NCBI RefSeq assembly: GCF_002100145.1
Contig: NZ_JXQD01000002.1
Span: 1-64,000 of the forward strand
DNA length: 64,000 bases
Direction of reading: 5' to 3'
Source: Vibrio sp. qd031
GTDB lineage: Bacteria > Pseudomonadota > Gammaproteobacteria > Enterobacterales > Vibrionaceae
Under the pieces are notes generated by a model. It was not told the DNA's origin. It did no database searches and was given only the letters and a program-made list of their open reading frames with translations. Below, piece after piece: positions 1 through 7,590 of this stretch. Numbering within the stretch: the first letter of the stretch is position 1; each line of letters begins with the position of its first letter. Position numbers and translations under genes: made by a program.

Positions 1-43
1 ATTCTTCTGTGTGTCGAGTTCGTTTCGTTTTCTTAATGGACAT
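1..43 (-). CDS. Start of a basic protein, possibly IS3-type transposase OrfA, partial
   Basis: An ATG at 43 on the minus strand is preceded at a normal distance by GAGGTG. Only 14 residues are inside the window (MSIKKTKRTRHTEE). Lysine/arginine-rich starts of this kind are common in the helix-turn-helix OrfA of IS3-family elements, and its position just inside a candidate IS end agrees. With so few residues the assignment is tentative. Confidence 0.4.
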   Translation of the reverse strand, partial: MSIKKTKRTRHTEE

Positions 44-106
44 TGATTCACCTCGTTAGTGATTTTACTCACTTAACTCGGTGTCCGATACTGCTGGTAC
101 GGATCA
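1..106 (-). mobile_element. Left end of an IS3-family-like insertion sequence, partial
   Basis: Reading the minus strand, a boundary near position 106 begins TGATCCGTACC and continues to a CGGACACC block, which resembles terminal inverted repeats of IS3-family elements (TGA...GGACACC). About 60 bases further in, after GAGGTG, an ATG opens a basic reading frame that runs off the window. The element interrupts the HAD gene at its right, whose protein loses family similarity exactly here. The identification rests on the terminal sequence pattern and the truncation; the transposase body is outside the window. Confidence 0.5.
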
Positions 107-362
107 TACTTTTACAAAATATGCCTCTTAAATAGGGCAGTAAACCAACCCGGTCGAGAGCTAATTCAATATCGTCTACCGTTGACTCTTGGGCATTGGT
201 TGCAAGATACAGCGGGCAGTGTTTAGACAGCCGTTTCAATCCGTCTAACGCTCCTTCGACGGCCTCTACTTTCGGCCAATCGCACATTTTTCCGCCGAAT
301 TGAGGATAATCCACCATTAGGGTATCGCCCCAATCAAACAAAACGGCTTTAATCGTTGTCAT
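69..362 (-). pseudogene. HAD family hydrolase, 3' end lost
   Basis: The first ~87 residues follow a haloacid dehalogenase-like hydrolase: the FDWGDTLM motif near residue 9 carries the nucleophile Asp and the second Asp-equivalent turn, and LATNAQ near residue 54 is motif II. HAD proteins of this kind are usually around 200 residues; here the frame ends at 97. The last ten codons, after FCKS, are encoded by the adjoining candidate IS end, so motifs III and IV (Lys and the acidic pair) are missing. The stop of the GFA gene upstream overlaps this start, suggesting they were one transcript. Probably non-functional. Confidence 0.7.
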
Positions 363-733
363 GGTTTATCCTTTGGGTGATTGACACCGTCGACATAGCG
401 AACGGGTTCAAGTTCGAAGGGCTGCACACCATCCACACATGCGGCGTTAACACCAAACTGATGTGGGTTGGATCGTCGCTGATGGTGAGTGTAAATTCCG
501 CAGGTTTTACAAAAGTAATGTTTTGCTGTCATGGTATTGAACTGATAGAGGGTAAGGTTGTCGGTCCCTTGCACAATCTCTAAGTGCTCAAGATCGACCG
601 ATATTGCAATGGCTCCCCGTTTTCGGCACATTGAGCAGGTGCAACGCCTAGGATCTTTTAAACCTTCAGGTAGAGTCAGTTTGAGCTCTACCGTACCGCA
701 ATGGCATCGTGCAAATTGAACGGGCATTGTCAT
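359..733 (-). CDS. GFA family (CENP-V/GFA domain) zinc-binding protein
   Basis: This 124-residue protein has the cysteine pattern of the glutathione-dependent formaldehyde-activating (GFA) fold: CHCG near residue 10, CTCSMC near residue 32 and CKTCG near residue 96. In the family these cysteines hold zinc, and the prototype enzyme joins formaldehyde to glutathione. Most genomic relatives have no proven substrate, so only the fold is assigned. Its stop overlaps the start of the truncated HAD gene by four bases, which suggests translational coupling. Confidence 0.85.
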   Translation of the reverse strand: MTMPVQFARCHCGTVELKLTLPEGLKDPRRCTCSMCRKRGAIAISVDLEHLEIVQGTDNLTLYQFNTMTAKHYFCKTCGIYTHHQRRSNPHQFGVNAACVDGVQPFELEPVRYVDGVNHPKDKP

Positions 734-745
734 TATAACTACCTC

Positions 746-1180
746 TCAAACGTTATGGTTGCTGGACGCATTGTGGGAGTACATTCTAACTTCTTCTCTT
801 CGTACCCATCCTAGCTTTTGATAAAACTGCTGTGCGGTTGCGTTGTCTTGATTAACAAACAGATGTGTTTTATCAATGCCTTGATTTTGCAAAGCGACTA
901 TCGCGCACTTTAGCAGTTGTTTTCCTAATCCTTGACCGCGGTGAGTCGATGCAATTGCCAGGTGCTGAACGTAGCCACGACGACCGTCAGTTCCTACCAG
1001 TATTGCCCCGACTATTTTGGCGCTGTCACACAATACAAAACTAAGCCCTGGGTTGTGTTTTAGGTAACGGTGAATGTTTTGCTCTGAATCCGCATCGCGC
1101 AAAAGCATTTCACTGGTATCGTGCCAAAGAGTAATGACGTTGTTGTAGTCGTCAGGCTGCATTTCCCTTGCTAAAATCAT
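746..1180 (-). CDS. GNAT family N-acetyltransferase
   Basis: A GCN5-related N-acetyltransferase fold is visible: the acetyl-CoA loop RGQGLGKQLL lies in the second half, preceded by the beta strand VQHLAIASTHR and followed by AQQFYQKLGW, the conserved C-terminal helix-strand. A TTG eight codons upstream (1204) also opens the frame, but the internal ATG has AGGA seven bases before it and is preferred, giving about 144 residues. The acyl acceptor is unknown. It stands just upstream of the GFA gene with a 12-base gap and may be co-transcribed. Confidence 0.82.
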   Translation of the reverse strand: MILAREMQPDDYNNVITLWHDTSEMLLRDADSEQNIHRYLKHNPGLSFVLCDSAKIVGAILVGTDGRRGYVQHLAIASTHRGQGLGKQLLKCAIVALQNQGIDKTHLFVNQDNATAQQFYQKLGWVRREEVRMYSHNASSNHNV

Positions 1181-1252
1181 GACCGTCCTATCTAAAATAA
1201 ACAAGCATTACAATAGCATACTGTCTATGTTGCTCGGTTTTCAACCATTAAT

Positions 1253-1852
1253 CTAGTTTGGCTCAGCATCTGCAACAGCAGTAATCTTGCGTAAATGGTT
1301 TATGTGATTTTGATAGGGTGTCTGCTGGGCCATGCCGTGTTGTAAGGCTTTTTTGTAGATTGATGCGACAAAGATATCGGCGAGCGTAAACTGTTCGCCT
1401 ATTGCAAACTGGCTTTGTTTAAATAAACGAGGAGAGAGTGTTGTCAGCTGACGAGATAAGAAATCAACGCGTAGCGGCTGTTTTGCTGACTCGTCTAAGT
1501 CGGGGCGCAATAATGAAAGGATGGTTCGGTTTTGCGGCATGTGCAAACTACCGTTAACGAACTCGCACATCGCCCTAACTTCAGCTCGTTGTTGCCAATT
1601 GCTGCCCAATATTGTTGGGGTTGGGTATCCTTCTTCTAACGTCTCGATGATCGCCATTGATTCTGGAATGATAACGCCACTTAGCGATAGACAAGGTACG
1701 TAACCCATGGGGTTGATGTGTAGGTATTGTTCCCAGCGCTCGCTTTCTCCTACGTCGATCTTTGCGTGGGGGATTTGTTTGTAATTGAGTACCCATTCGA
1801 CGCGCTGGCTACAATTGGAGCCGGCAGCAGTATACAAGATAATTTCCTTCAC
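1253..1852 (-). CDS. Glutathione S-transferase family protein
   Basis: The N-terminal thioredoxin-like domain holds SNCSQRVEW near residue 13 and the cis-proline plus gamma-Glu binding signature VPCLSL...IPESMAIIETLEE. The C-terminal helical domain ends with LADIFVASIY, the usual N-capping box region of GSTs. The length of 199 residues is ordinary for the family. Glutathione conjugation or reduction in the cytoplasm is the family role; the substrate is unknown. The ATG overlaps the stop of the CPBP gene (ATGA), so the two are probably translated from one mRNA. Confidence 0.85.
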   Translation of the reverse strand: MKEIILYTAAGSNCSQRVEWVLNYKQIPHAKIDVGESERWEQYLHINPMGYVPCLSLSGVIIPESMAIIETLEEGYPTPTILGSNWQQRAEVRAMCEFVNGSLHMPQNRTILSLLRPDLDESAKQPLRVDFLSRQLTTLSPRLFKQSQFAIGEQFTLADIFVASIYKKALQHGMAQQTPYQNHINHLRKITAVADAEPN

Positions 1853-2748
1853 ACTATCTCCGTTTGCTGTGAGGTTGATACGCTATTAGAAGTGTTGGTG
1901 GTTGGTAGTGAAAACAGCGTCGACTTGCGAGCCAAGCAGTAGATGGCCCATACCGAAATAGCGAATGCTGCATATAAACCATAGCGCCATTCAGACTGAA
2001 ACTGCGTGAGTGAATAGAGTGTAGGTTTACCGTGAACCATCGCGTCCCAAGCCATAACCAGCCAGACGGCGAGGTTGTTGAGCGAATGAATGAGAATAGG
2101 TACAATTAATCGCCCCGATTTTTGATAGCTGTAACATAACAGAGCACCAAATAGAGCGGCACTGAACACTTCGCCATGCAAAAGTCCAAACAATAGCGAC
2201 GATACGAATACAGCAACCCAAAACGTGTATTTTTGGCTAAGGCGTGCGTATATGATCCCTCTAAATACAAACTCTTCTATCAGCGGAGCGAACACCACAA
2301 TAGATACAAAAGACACCAGGTTGGCGAAGATAGGAAAATGGTTACCATCAAATAGGATGATTGATGGTGCTTCTAACAACAGGCTTATAACCCAACCTTG
2401 ATAGTCTGCCGAGTATGACAGCGGAAAGTACAAGGCATACAGGACAACATAAGTGAGTGCGATATTAACAAAGGAGAACTCTACTGCGACTCCAACATCG
2501 TTTAACACTGGTCGGCCAAACAGCGCGTTAGTATTGAGTTTATGCCACCTTATAAATACCAAGCTAACCATCAGAAAAGCCAGTTGAAACCCTAAGGCAC
2601 CGATCAACCAAGACCAATATGATGGAATACCATTGTCTAGTGACTCAGCGAACAAATACAGCAGTGTTGGCACTGAAAAGCCCAAGACAATAAGGCCGAG
2701 GACAAACCATCGGATAGGCGGAATTGTATAAAGGTGTGTATTCGGCAT
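1849..2748 (-). CDS. CPBP family intramembrane glutamic protease
   Basis: This is a 299-residue membrane protein with about eight hydrophobic segments. The Abi/CPBP (CAAX protease Rce1-like) motifs are present: EEFVFRG near residue 158 gives the paired glutamates and arginine, FGLLHG near residue 187 the first histidine region, and HSLNN near residue 221 the last histidine/asparagine motif. Members cleave or process membrane peptides; the target is not evident. The stop overlaps the start of the downstream GST gene. Confidence 0.85.
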   Translation of the reverse strand: MPNTHLYTIPPIRWFVLGLIVLGFSVPTLLYLFAESLDNGIPSYWSWLIGALGFQLAFLMVSLVFIRWHKLNTNALFGRPVLNDVGVAVEFSFVNIALTYVVLYALYFPLSYSADYQGWVISLLLEAPSIILFDGNHFPIFANLVSFVSIVVFAPLIEEFVFRGIIYARLSQKYTFWVAVFVSSLLFGLLHGEVFSAALFGALLCYSYQKSGRLIVPILIHSLNNLAVWLVMAWDAMVHGKPTLYSLTQFQSEWRYGLYAAFAISVWAIYCLARKSTLFSLPTTNTSNSVSTSQQTEIV

Positions 2749-2848
2749 TTTCTCTCCAATTCACAATACTTGGACACGAGAGTAGCTTACTCAGTTTCTA
2801 ACGAGGCTTTTTCGAGTCACAACACATAATCGACGCCAATAGAAGGGA

Positions 2849-3313
2849 TCAGGCTTTAGTCAGCGATAGCACCATATGTGTCGAATTGGGATCGTGTTGA
2901 TAGTCGGCGAAAGGTTCACAGGGCGTGAAGCCAAAAGATTGATACAACGTTCTGGCTGGTTTGAAGTAGTCCATTGTGCCTGTTTCAAGATAGAGTTCGT
3001 CATAGCCTCTATTTTTTGCGGTCTCAATAAGGTGGTTGAGAAGAGCTTTAGCCACACCTTTGTTACGCGATGCTTGGGTCGTTCGCATCGATTTGATCTC
3101 TGCCATTTTGTCACAATGCTGGCTAATGGCAGCACAGCCAAGCAAAGTATCTCCATGCCATGCACTATAAAAACTGATGTCGGGCGTACTGAGTTTAGTA
3201 AGGTCTAGTGCATGGACACTTTCGGCTGGAGAGGTTGCGTGCATATCGCTAAGGTGCTCTTCCAACAAGCTTATGATTTGTGGGTGTTGAAGCACACCCG
3301 ATTTAATGTCCAT
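2849..3313 (-). CDS. GNAT family N-acetyltransferase
   Basis: The acetyl-CoA binding segment is seen as RNKGVAKALLNHLIETAK near residues 82-99, preceded by the strand AEIKSMRTT and followed by LYLETGTMDYFKPARTLYQ and FGFTPCEPF, the typical C-terminal motif. The length of 154 residues is normal. Such PhnO/YjgM-type acetyltransferases act on small amines or peptide N-termini; no acceptor can be named. It lies alone between the CPBP gene and the monooxygenase gene. Confidence 0.82.
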   Translation of the reverse strand: MDIKSGVLQHPQIISLLEEHLSDMHATSPAESVHALDLTKLSTPDISFYSAWHGDTLLGCAAISQHCDKMAEIKSMRTTQASRNKGVAKALLNHLIETAKNRGYDELYLETGTMDYFKPARTLYQSFGFTPCEPFADYQHDPNSTHMVLSLTKA

Positions 3314-3341
3314 ATGTTCACTCCTTAGGCGAAAAACTCAG

Positions 3342-3659
3342 TTAACGATCCTTGTTGTTGGACTTGTCACCATCGAGCCCATTGATTTTATAGTGTCGCT
3401 CTACGTCTTGCGACACTCGTCCCCAATACGAACGCTTCACTCTACTTTGATGAAACTCAAAAGCCGCTTTATCGACAAAAGACTCGTTAACATAGAACTT
3501 TTGAGGGTTTGCCTGATCTTGAGAAATAGTAAACGACAAACAGCCACTTTCTTGGCGAGTAAGTTGTATATGTCTAACCATCGCGGCGCGCACTTGTGCA
3601 AGTTGCTTTGACGGTACAATAATGTATCCCGTTAAGGTGACAGTATCCATAGTAGTCAT
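3342..3659 (-). CDS. Antibiotic biosynthesis monooxygenase (ABM) domain protein
   Basis: The 105-residue frame matches the dimeric alpha+beta barrel ABM/YgiN fold: an N-terminal strand LTGYIIV, helix KQLAQVRAAMVRHIQLTR, then the ESGCLSFTISQD strand pair and the FYVNESFVDKAAFEFHQ motif. In the family such proteins oxidise quinols or act on small aromatic compounds without a cofactor. The start abuts the stop of argO, so the two genes may be co-transcribed from the argO promoter. Confidence 0.8.
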   Translation of the reverse strand: MTTMDTVTLTGYIIVPSKQLAQVRAAMVRHIQLTRQESGCLSFTISQDQANPQKFYVNESFVDKAAFEFHQSRVKRSYWGRVSQDVERHYKINGLDGDKSNNKDR

Positions 3660-4259
3660 CTAACCCGTCACTAAACTGTAGGCAATGGCCAACATAATCA
3701 CGCCAACGAGTGCTTCTAGTATTTGCCAAGAGCGTGGTTTTTCAAATACAGGCGCAAGTAAACGAGCCCCATACCCAAGACTAAAGAAAAAGAAAAAAGA
3801 GGCACACACTGCGCCCGCACCAAAGACAAAATGGTGTGGTTGATACTGGGTTGAAATAGAGCCAAGCAACACAACGGTATCCAGATAGACATGGGGATTA
3901 AGCCAAGTAAACGCGAGCGCAACAGAGATCGTTTTTACCAGTGATGTTGTCGGTTGATCTTTGGTTTGGATGGCGTGCTTTTGGGTAAAAGCCGAACGAA
4001 AACTGAGTAGCGCATAAACGGTTAAAAATAGAGCGCCACCATATCGGGCGAAGGCTTCTATGGTAGGAAATTGTTGGACTATCGTACCAAAACCGGCCAC
4101 ACCGGCTGATATTAGCAGCGCGTCAGAGAGTGCGCATACAAAGCACACGGCAAATACGTGGTGTCTTTTTAGCCCTTGTTTCAATACAAACGCATTTTGA
4201 GAACCGATGGCTAAAATCAGAGAAAGGCCTAGAGAAAAACCTGCAATGAACGCACTCAA
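3660..4259 (-). CDS. argO: LysE/ArgO family amino acid exporter
   Basis: The protein is a six-helix inner-membrane exporter of the LysE superfamily. The opening LSLILAIGSQNAFVLKQGL is diagnostic for the ArgO/LysE branch, which exports L-arginine or L-lysine. A GTG at 4301 would start the frame further up, but that codon sits inside a large hairpin. A TTG at 4259 with AAGGA seven bases upstream gives a 199-residue protein of normal ArgO length and is preferred. In enterobacteria argO is controlled by ArgP; here the leader has a long palindrome (4275-4316). Confidence 0.85.
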   Translation of the reverse strand: MSAFIAGFSLGLSLILAIGSQNAFVLKQGLKRHHVFAVCFVCALSDALLISAGVAGFGTIVQQFPTIEAFARYGGALFLTVYALLSFRSAFTQKHAIQTKDQPTTSLVKTISVALAFTWLNPHVYLDTVVLLGSISTQYQPHHFVFGAGAVCASFFFFFSLGYGARLLAPVFEKPRSWQILEALVGVIMLAIAYSLVTG

Positions 4260-4274
4260 GTGACTGTCCTTGTT

Positions 4275-4316
4275 ACTAAAAACACTAGTGTGACATTCCA
4301 CATTAGTGTTTTTAGT
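4275..4316 (-). promoter_or_regulatory. Long palindrome with terminator shape in the argO leader
   Basis: Arms 4275-4292 and 4299-4316 are complementary over 18 positions with one mismatch around a six-base centre. On the minus strand the right arm ends in GTGTTTTTAGT and is followed at once by the AAGGA that serves argO. The form is that of an intrinsic terminator just before the ribosome binding site, as in attenuators; an operator for a dimeric regulator is the other reading. Confidence 0.5.
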
Positions 4317-4741
4317 CGTAAATTGCCAGTGTAAAACGATAACTATTTACAGATGATACGTGCGCTTAATTCGTTGTCTGCTGCGATACAGTGTTTAGCA
4401 ATACGACGCCTGAAATAGCCTTTTGAATCTGGACTTATAACAATCGAAGAAATTAACTGGTCAGAAAATTGTGCCGGAAAAATCGCTAAGAGCAAGGCAA
4501 AGATTGCCGTAGATAGTTGTTCTACCTAGAAAATCTTTAACGGCCCTATTAGAGATTACAACAAGCAAGAATGATCAGTTAATTGCTTTGGTTAATGGAA
4601 TTAAATCGGCTGAGGCTGGAAAGGTGACAATAGTAGACCAGAGATGGGTTTTTCTGCTTTCTGAAAGTGTTTAAAAGCGTTAGCGCCTATGACGGCGCTA
4701 ACACTGGGCGGTTTAGTTCTTAAACGTCAGATAAATGAAGT
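4317..4741. other. Gene-free stretch between argO and rsgA with a decayed coding segment
   Basis: About 425 bases with no intact gene. On the plus strand two overlapping frames look coding but are broken. One runs from about 4436 and contains EEINWSENCAGK before a stop. The next (about 4522-4673) contains SLTALLEITTSKNDQL and ends VDQRWVFLLSESV. Together they look like one short gene broken by a frameshift; no family is recognised. The rsgA terminator lies at the right end. Confidence 0.35.
4679..4702 (-). terminator. Probable terminator of rsgA
   Basis: GTTAGCGCC and GGCGCTAAC form a nine-base perfect stem around a six-base loop. On the minus strand it is followed by GCTTTTAAA. It lies 40 bases after the rsgA stop. 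Confidence 0.6.
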
Positions 4742-5818
4742 TTAGAACCCTTTTTTGCGATGACGAGATTCACTTTGAATAGAGCGATACATTTTACCCA
4801 GAGCTTTGTTCTTGGAGCGAAGCTCTGCCAAAGAGGCACCATTTCTTGCTTGCTCTCGCAATAGCTTAAAGTAGTTATTAAGTCTTCGTTGGTCTATTTC
4901 GCCCGCGGTCAATGCGGCTTGAATAGCACAACCTGGTTCCTTTTCATGATGGCAATTACTGAAACGGCATTGTTCAGCCAATGTTTCGATATCCGAAAAT
5001 GTCTCACTTACGCCATGTTCACTGTCGGCAAGTTGCAACTCTCTCATTCCAGGAGTATCAATGAGAACGCCGCCAGTGGGTAGGAAATGAATTGAGCGAG
5101 ACGTCGTAGTATGACGGCCTTTGCTGTCGTCTTCACGGATCCCGCCAGTGGCTTGGGTTTCGCCACCCATCAAGCTGTTGACTAATGTCGACTTTCCAAC
5201 GCCAGAGGAGCCAAGAAACGCAACGGTTTGCCCTGCATTGCACCATTGGTTTAGCTTAGATACGTCCTCTTGACTAAGCGCATTAACAGACTCGATCCTC
5301 AATAGAGGGTCGAGACTTTGTACTTGGGCCTTTTTCTCATCGACGTCGTCGCACAAATCTGCTTTGGTTAGAACGATAACCGGCTCTACTTGAGCTTCGT
5401 TTGCTAATACAAGGTAGCGCTCAATTCGACTTAGGTTGAAGTCTTGATTGAGTGAACAGACGATAAACAACGTATCGACATTGGCTGCAATGTATTGACG
5501 TGCAACCTTACTTCCTGGAGCCTTGCGGCTAAAGAATGAAGACCTATCTAGCTCACGCACAAAGCGTTGTTCACTGTCTAAAATAATCCAGTCACCAACA
5601 GTGAGCGAGGGGAAGTCGGCGTGAATAGCCAAGCTTATTTCGCCTTGCTCTGTGATCAAATTATATTGCGAACGGTGGTGAGCCGTGACGCGCGCAACAA
5701 TGTTTCCATCGTAATCATTGAGTGTGAGTTGTTGTTGAAAAAACGGTTGCCAGCCTAACTGACGAAGGGTTAGAGACTGGTTAGTATTTGAATTGTTTGT
5801 CATTGGTTTCGATGCCAT
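4742..5818 (-). CDS. rsgA: Ribosome small subunit-dependent GTPase A (RsgA/YjeQ family)
   Basis: The 358-residue protein has an N-terminal OB fold, then a circularly permuted GTPase domain in the order G4 (TKAD near residue 152), G1 (GSSGVGKST near 203) and G3 (DTPGMRE near 254), and a C-terminal zinc knuckle with [14 protein letters not shown]. RsgA checks late maturation of the 30S subunit and GTP hydrolysis releases it. Vibrios often carry two RsgA-type genes and this could be the second one; the other is not in the window. Translation may start at Met1 or Met6; neither has a clear Shine-Dalgarno. A possible leader peptide and hairpins precede it. Confidence 0.88.
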   Translation of the reverse strand: MASKPMTNNSNTNQSLTLRQLGWQPFFQQQLTLNDYDGNIVARVTAHHRSQYNLITEQGEISLAIHADFPSLTVGDWIILDSEQRFVRELDRSSFFSRKAPGSKVARQYIAANVDTLFIVCSLNQDFNLSRIERYLVLANEAQVEPVIVLTKADLCDDVDEKKAQVQSLDPLLRIESVNALSQEDVSKLNQWCNAGQTVAFLGSSGVGKSTLVNSLMGGETQATGGIREDDSKGRHTTTSRSIHFLPTGGVLIDTPGMRELQLADSEHGVSETFSDIETLAEQCRFSNCHHEKEPGCAIQAALTAGEIDQRRLNNYFKLLREQARNGASLAELRSKNKALGKMYRSIQSESRHRKKGF

Positions 5819-5847
5819 AAATTAAATGTGTGCGCAATCAATGCGCT

Positions 5848-5866
5848 AAAAATTGGGCGAAGCCCA
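5848..5866 (-). terminator. Terminator-like hairpin in the rsgA leader
   Basis: On the minus strand TGGGC-TTC-GCCCA is followed by ATTTTT. It lies between a 15-codon reading frame and rsgA, as an attenuator would. A second small hairpin (GCGCA/TGCGC, 5832-5846) follows just before the rsgA start. Confidence 0.5.
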
Positions 5867-5905
5867 GCACATGCACCGAAGAGAGATGGAGAGGGGTAAT
5901 AGAAA

Positions 5906-5953
5906 TTAAAGGCCTGTCTTACTCTCGTGGCGCTTTGGGTTGAATACAATCAT
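5906..5953 (-). CDS. Candidate 15-residue leader peptide upstream of rsgA
   Basis: A perfect AGGAGG stands six bases before an ATG that opens the 15-codon frame MIVFNPKRHESKTGL ending in TAA. The Shine-Dalgarno is among the strongest in the region, although no longer gene follows it. A terminator-like hairpin comes about 40 bases after the stop and rsgA after that. The layout suits a ribosome-sensing leader, but there is no run of one amino acid that would name the signal. Unrecognised otherwise. Confidence 0.4.
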   Translation of the reverse strand: MIVFNPKRHESKTGL

Positions 5954-6088
5954 TCTTGTCCTCCTAATATGTGGAACGTGTTAAACGCTGCGAGTCTATC
6001 ACAGCTTTATAGCAGTAAAAAACCTTTGCAAGATGTAAATTGATATAAACACCATAACAATTGATCTCGTAAAGGTTTTATAGTTCTA

Positions 6089-6541
6089 TCAGTGTTTGTG
6101 GTGGCTCATACCCGCCATGACTTTTTTGATTGGAGCGACAATGGTTTGTGTTGCACCATTGCTAAGTGACAGTGTCACTTCGATGTCGTCGCCCTCTACA
6201 AACTCGCGGGTCAGTTCAAACAACATCACATGGTAACTACCAGGTTTTAATACTAGCTCACCAGAAGCGTCGATTGTCAGTGCGTCTAGCTGTCGCATTT
6301 TCATTACGTCACCGTCCATCACTACAGTATGTAGCTCAACTTTTTTTGCGGCAGGCGTCGTTGCAGACACTATATCTATAGAGGAATCACTATGGTTATG
6401 CGCTGTAAAAAAAACCGCCGAGGTTGGGGCATTAGGTGGTGTAGCACGCGCGTAAGCACCATCAATCATTAAGGTATTTGATGCGTGAACAGAAAGCGAT
6501 GTTAACAGCAGGCTTGAAAATAAAACGAGTCCTTTGCGCAC
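6089..6541 (-). CDS. Periplasmic copper chaperone PCu(A)C
   Basis: A signal peptide of about 20 residues is followed by a cupredoxin-like PCuAC (DUF461) domain. The copper ligands are visible: VELHTVVMDGDVMKM gives the His and Met residues, and LKPGSYHVML the later His-x-Met. PCuAC carries Cu(I) to the CuA site of cytochrome c oxidase or to other periplasmic cuproproteins. The C-terminal MSHHKH may be an extra metal site. It follows a SCO gene by ten bases, which supports a copper-delivery operon. Confidence 0.88.
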   Translation of the reverse strand: MRKGLVLFSSLLLTSLSVHASNTLMIDGAYARATPPNAPTSAVFFTAHNHSDSSIDIVSATTPAAKKVELHTVVMDGDVMKMRQLDALTIDASGELVLKPGSYHVMLFELTREFVEGDDIEVTLSLSNGATQTIVAPIKKVMAGMSHHKH

Positions 6542-6551
6542 AGTGATTTCC

Positions 6552-7148
6552 TTATTCTTTTGCGTCTTGAGTCAGTTGCAGCATAGCTGCTTTTATTGGG
6601 TCTGGCGAAAGCGTATGAGGCACCTTGGTAATAAGTTTACCTTCGTTATCAACAAAATAGAAATAAGAGTTATGGTCAATACTGTACTCTAGCGCCGAGT
6701 CTTCCAGCTCTGTTTTTTGGTAAATAACGCCGTAGCGTTTGGCCAACTCTTCGGTGACTTCCGTGGTGCCAGCGACACCGCTAAAACGTGGATGAAAGTA
6801 CTGAGAGTACTTGTGAGCATCTTCGCCCTTATCACGTTCCGGATCCAGCGTTACAAAAACGGGGTAATACTGATTAAGGGTCTCATCGTCGAGCTGATTA
6901 TAGGCACCCGACAACATGGCTAGGGAAGTCGGGCAAACATCTGGACAGCGTGTAAATCCAAAATAGAGAATGCGAATACGGCTGTCTTGTGGGTCGAAGA
7001 GATTGATCACACCGTCATTACCAACCACCATCGCACTGCCTTGCTGAGCTTGCTGGTGGGTGATTTCTTGCTGGCCATCAAAATAAAGTTTGGTTGCAAA
7101 CCCCAGAGCAAAGGCAACCACCAGAACTAACGTCCAATTTTTACTCAC
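6552..7148 (-). CDS. SCO1/SenC family copper-binding thioredoxin-like protein
   Basis: A single N-terminal membrane anchor (about residues 5-22) is followed by a thioredoxin-like domain with FTRCPDVCPTSL, the CxxxC copper site, near residue 72, and the conserved distal His in SIDHNSYF near residue 160. SCO proteins reduce and metallate the CuA centre of cytochrome oxidase on the periplasmic side of the inner membrane. It is flanked by the PCuAC chaperone gene and by a membrane-anchored protein of unknown function whose stop is one base away. Confidence 0.9.
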   Translation of the reverse strand: MSKNWTLVLVVAFALGFATKLYFDGQQEITHQQAQQGSAMVVGNDGVINLFDPQDSRIRILYFGFTRCPDVCPTSLAMLSGAYNQLDDETLNQYYPVFVTLDPERDKGEDAHKYSQYFHPRFSGVAGTTEVTEELAKRYGVIYQKTELEDSALEYSIDHNSYFYFVDNEGKLITKVPHTLSPDPIKAAMLQLTQDAKE

Positions 7149-7149
7149 A

Positions 7150-7590
7150 TTAACGCTCCATGCTTAATTTAAAAGTGTGGCTACTGTGCCCATCATTAAT
7201 TTCGCCAACCCAAGTCATTGCATCCGAGGTGCAAACTGGAAGAAGTAAATCACCTGTAAACGTGTTTGCTTGAGTACGGTTGAGCACAAAGCGAGGCTCA
7301 CCCATCTCCATCTCTACACCCTTTAGAGAGACTCTAATTCTGTCCGCGTCTGTATTTGGCCATGTTGCGGTTATCGTTGTTGGCTGCATTGCCTTAACAA
7401 CGTCCTGCGCTAATACGGCACTTGTAGCATCCCAGCGACACTCTGAGGTAGTCATATGGCACAATGATTCTATCTCAACGGTCTCGTTGTGACGGTCTAG
7501 CAGGTTGGGCAGTTCAGCTAAGCCATAACCTAAGACAAACACTATAACGACAAGGCCAAGTTTACTAAGGATTGCTTGCTGTTTACTCAT
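7150..7590 (-). CDS. Membrane-anchored protein of unknown function in the copper operon
   Basis: No family is recognised in this 146-residue protein. One hydrophobic segment (LGLVVIVFVLGYGLAEL, residues 11-27) would anchor it, with the rest in the periplasm. That part has four cysteines, two in LCHMTTSEC near residue 43 and one in LPVCTSD, and is rich in beta-strand-like stretches. It overlaps the DUF368 gene by four bases and touches the SCO gene, so a role near oxidase assembly or copper handling is suggested by position only. Confidence 0.6.
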   Translation of the reverse strand: MSKQQAILSKLGLVVIVFVLGYGLAELPNLLDRHNETVEIESLCHMTTSECRWDATSAVLAQDVVKAMQPTTITATWPNTDADRIRVSLKGVEMEMGEPRFVLNRTQANTFTGDLLLPVCTSDAMTWVGEINDGHSSHTFKLSMER

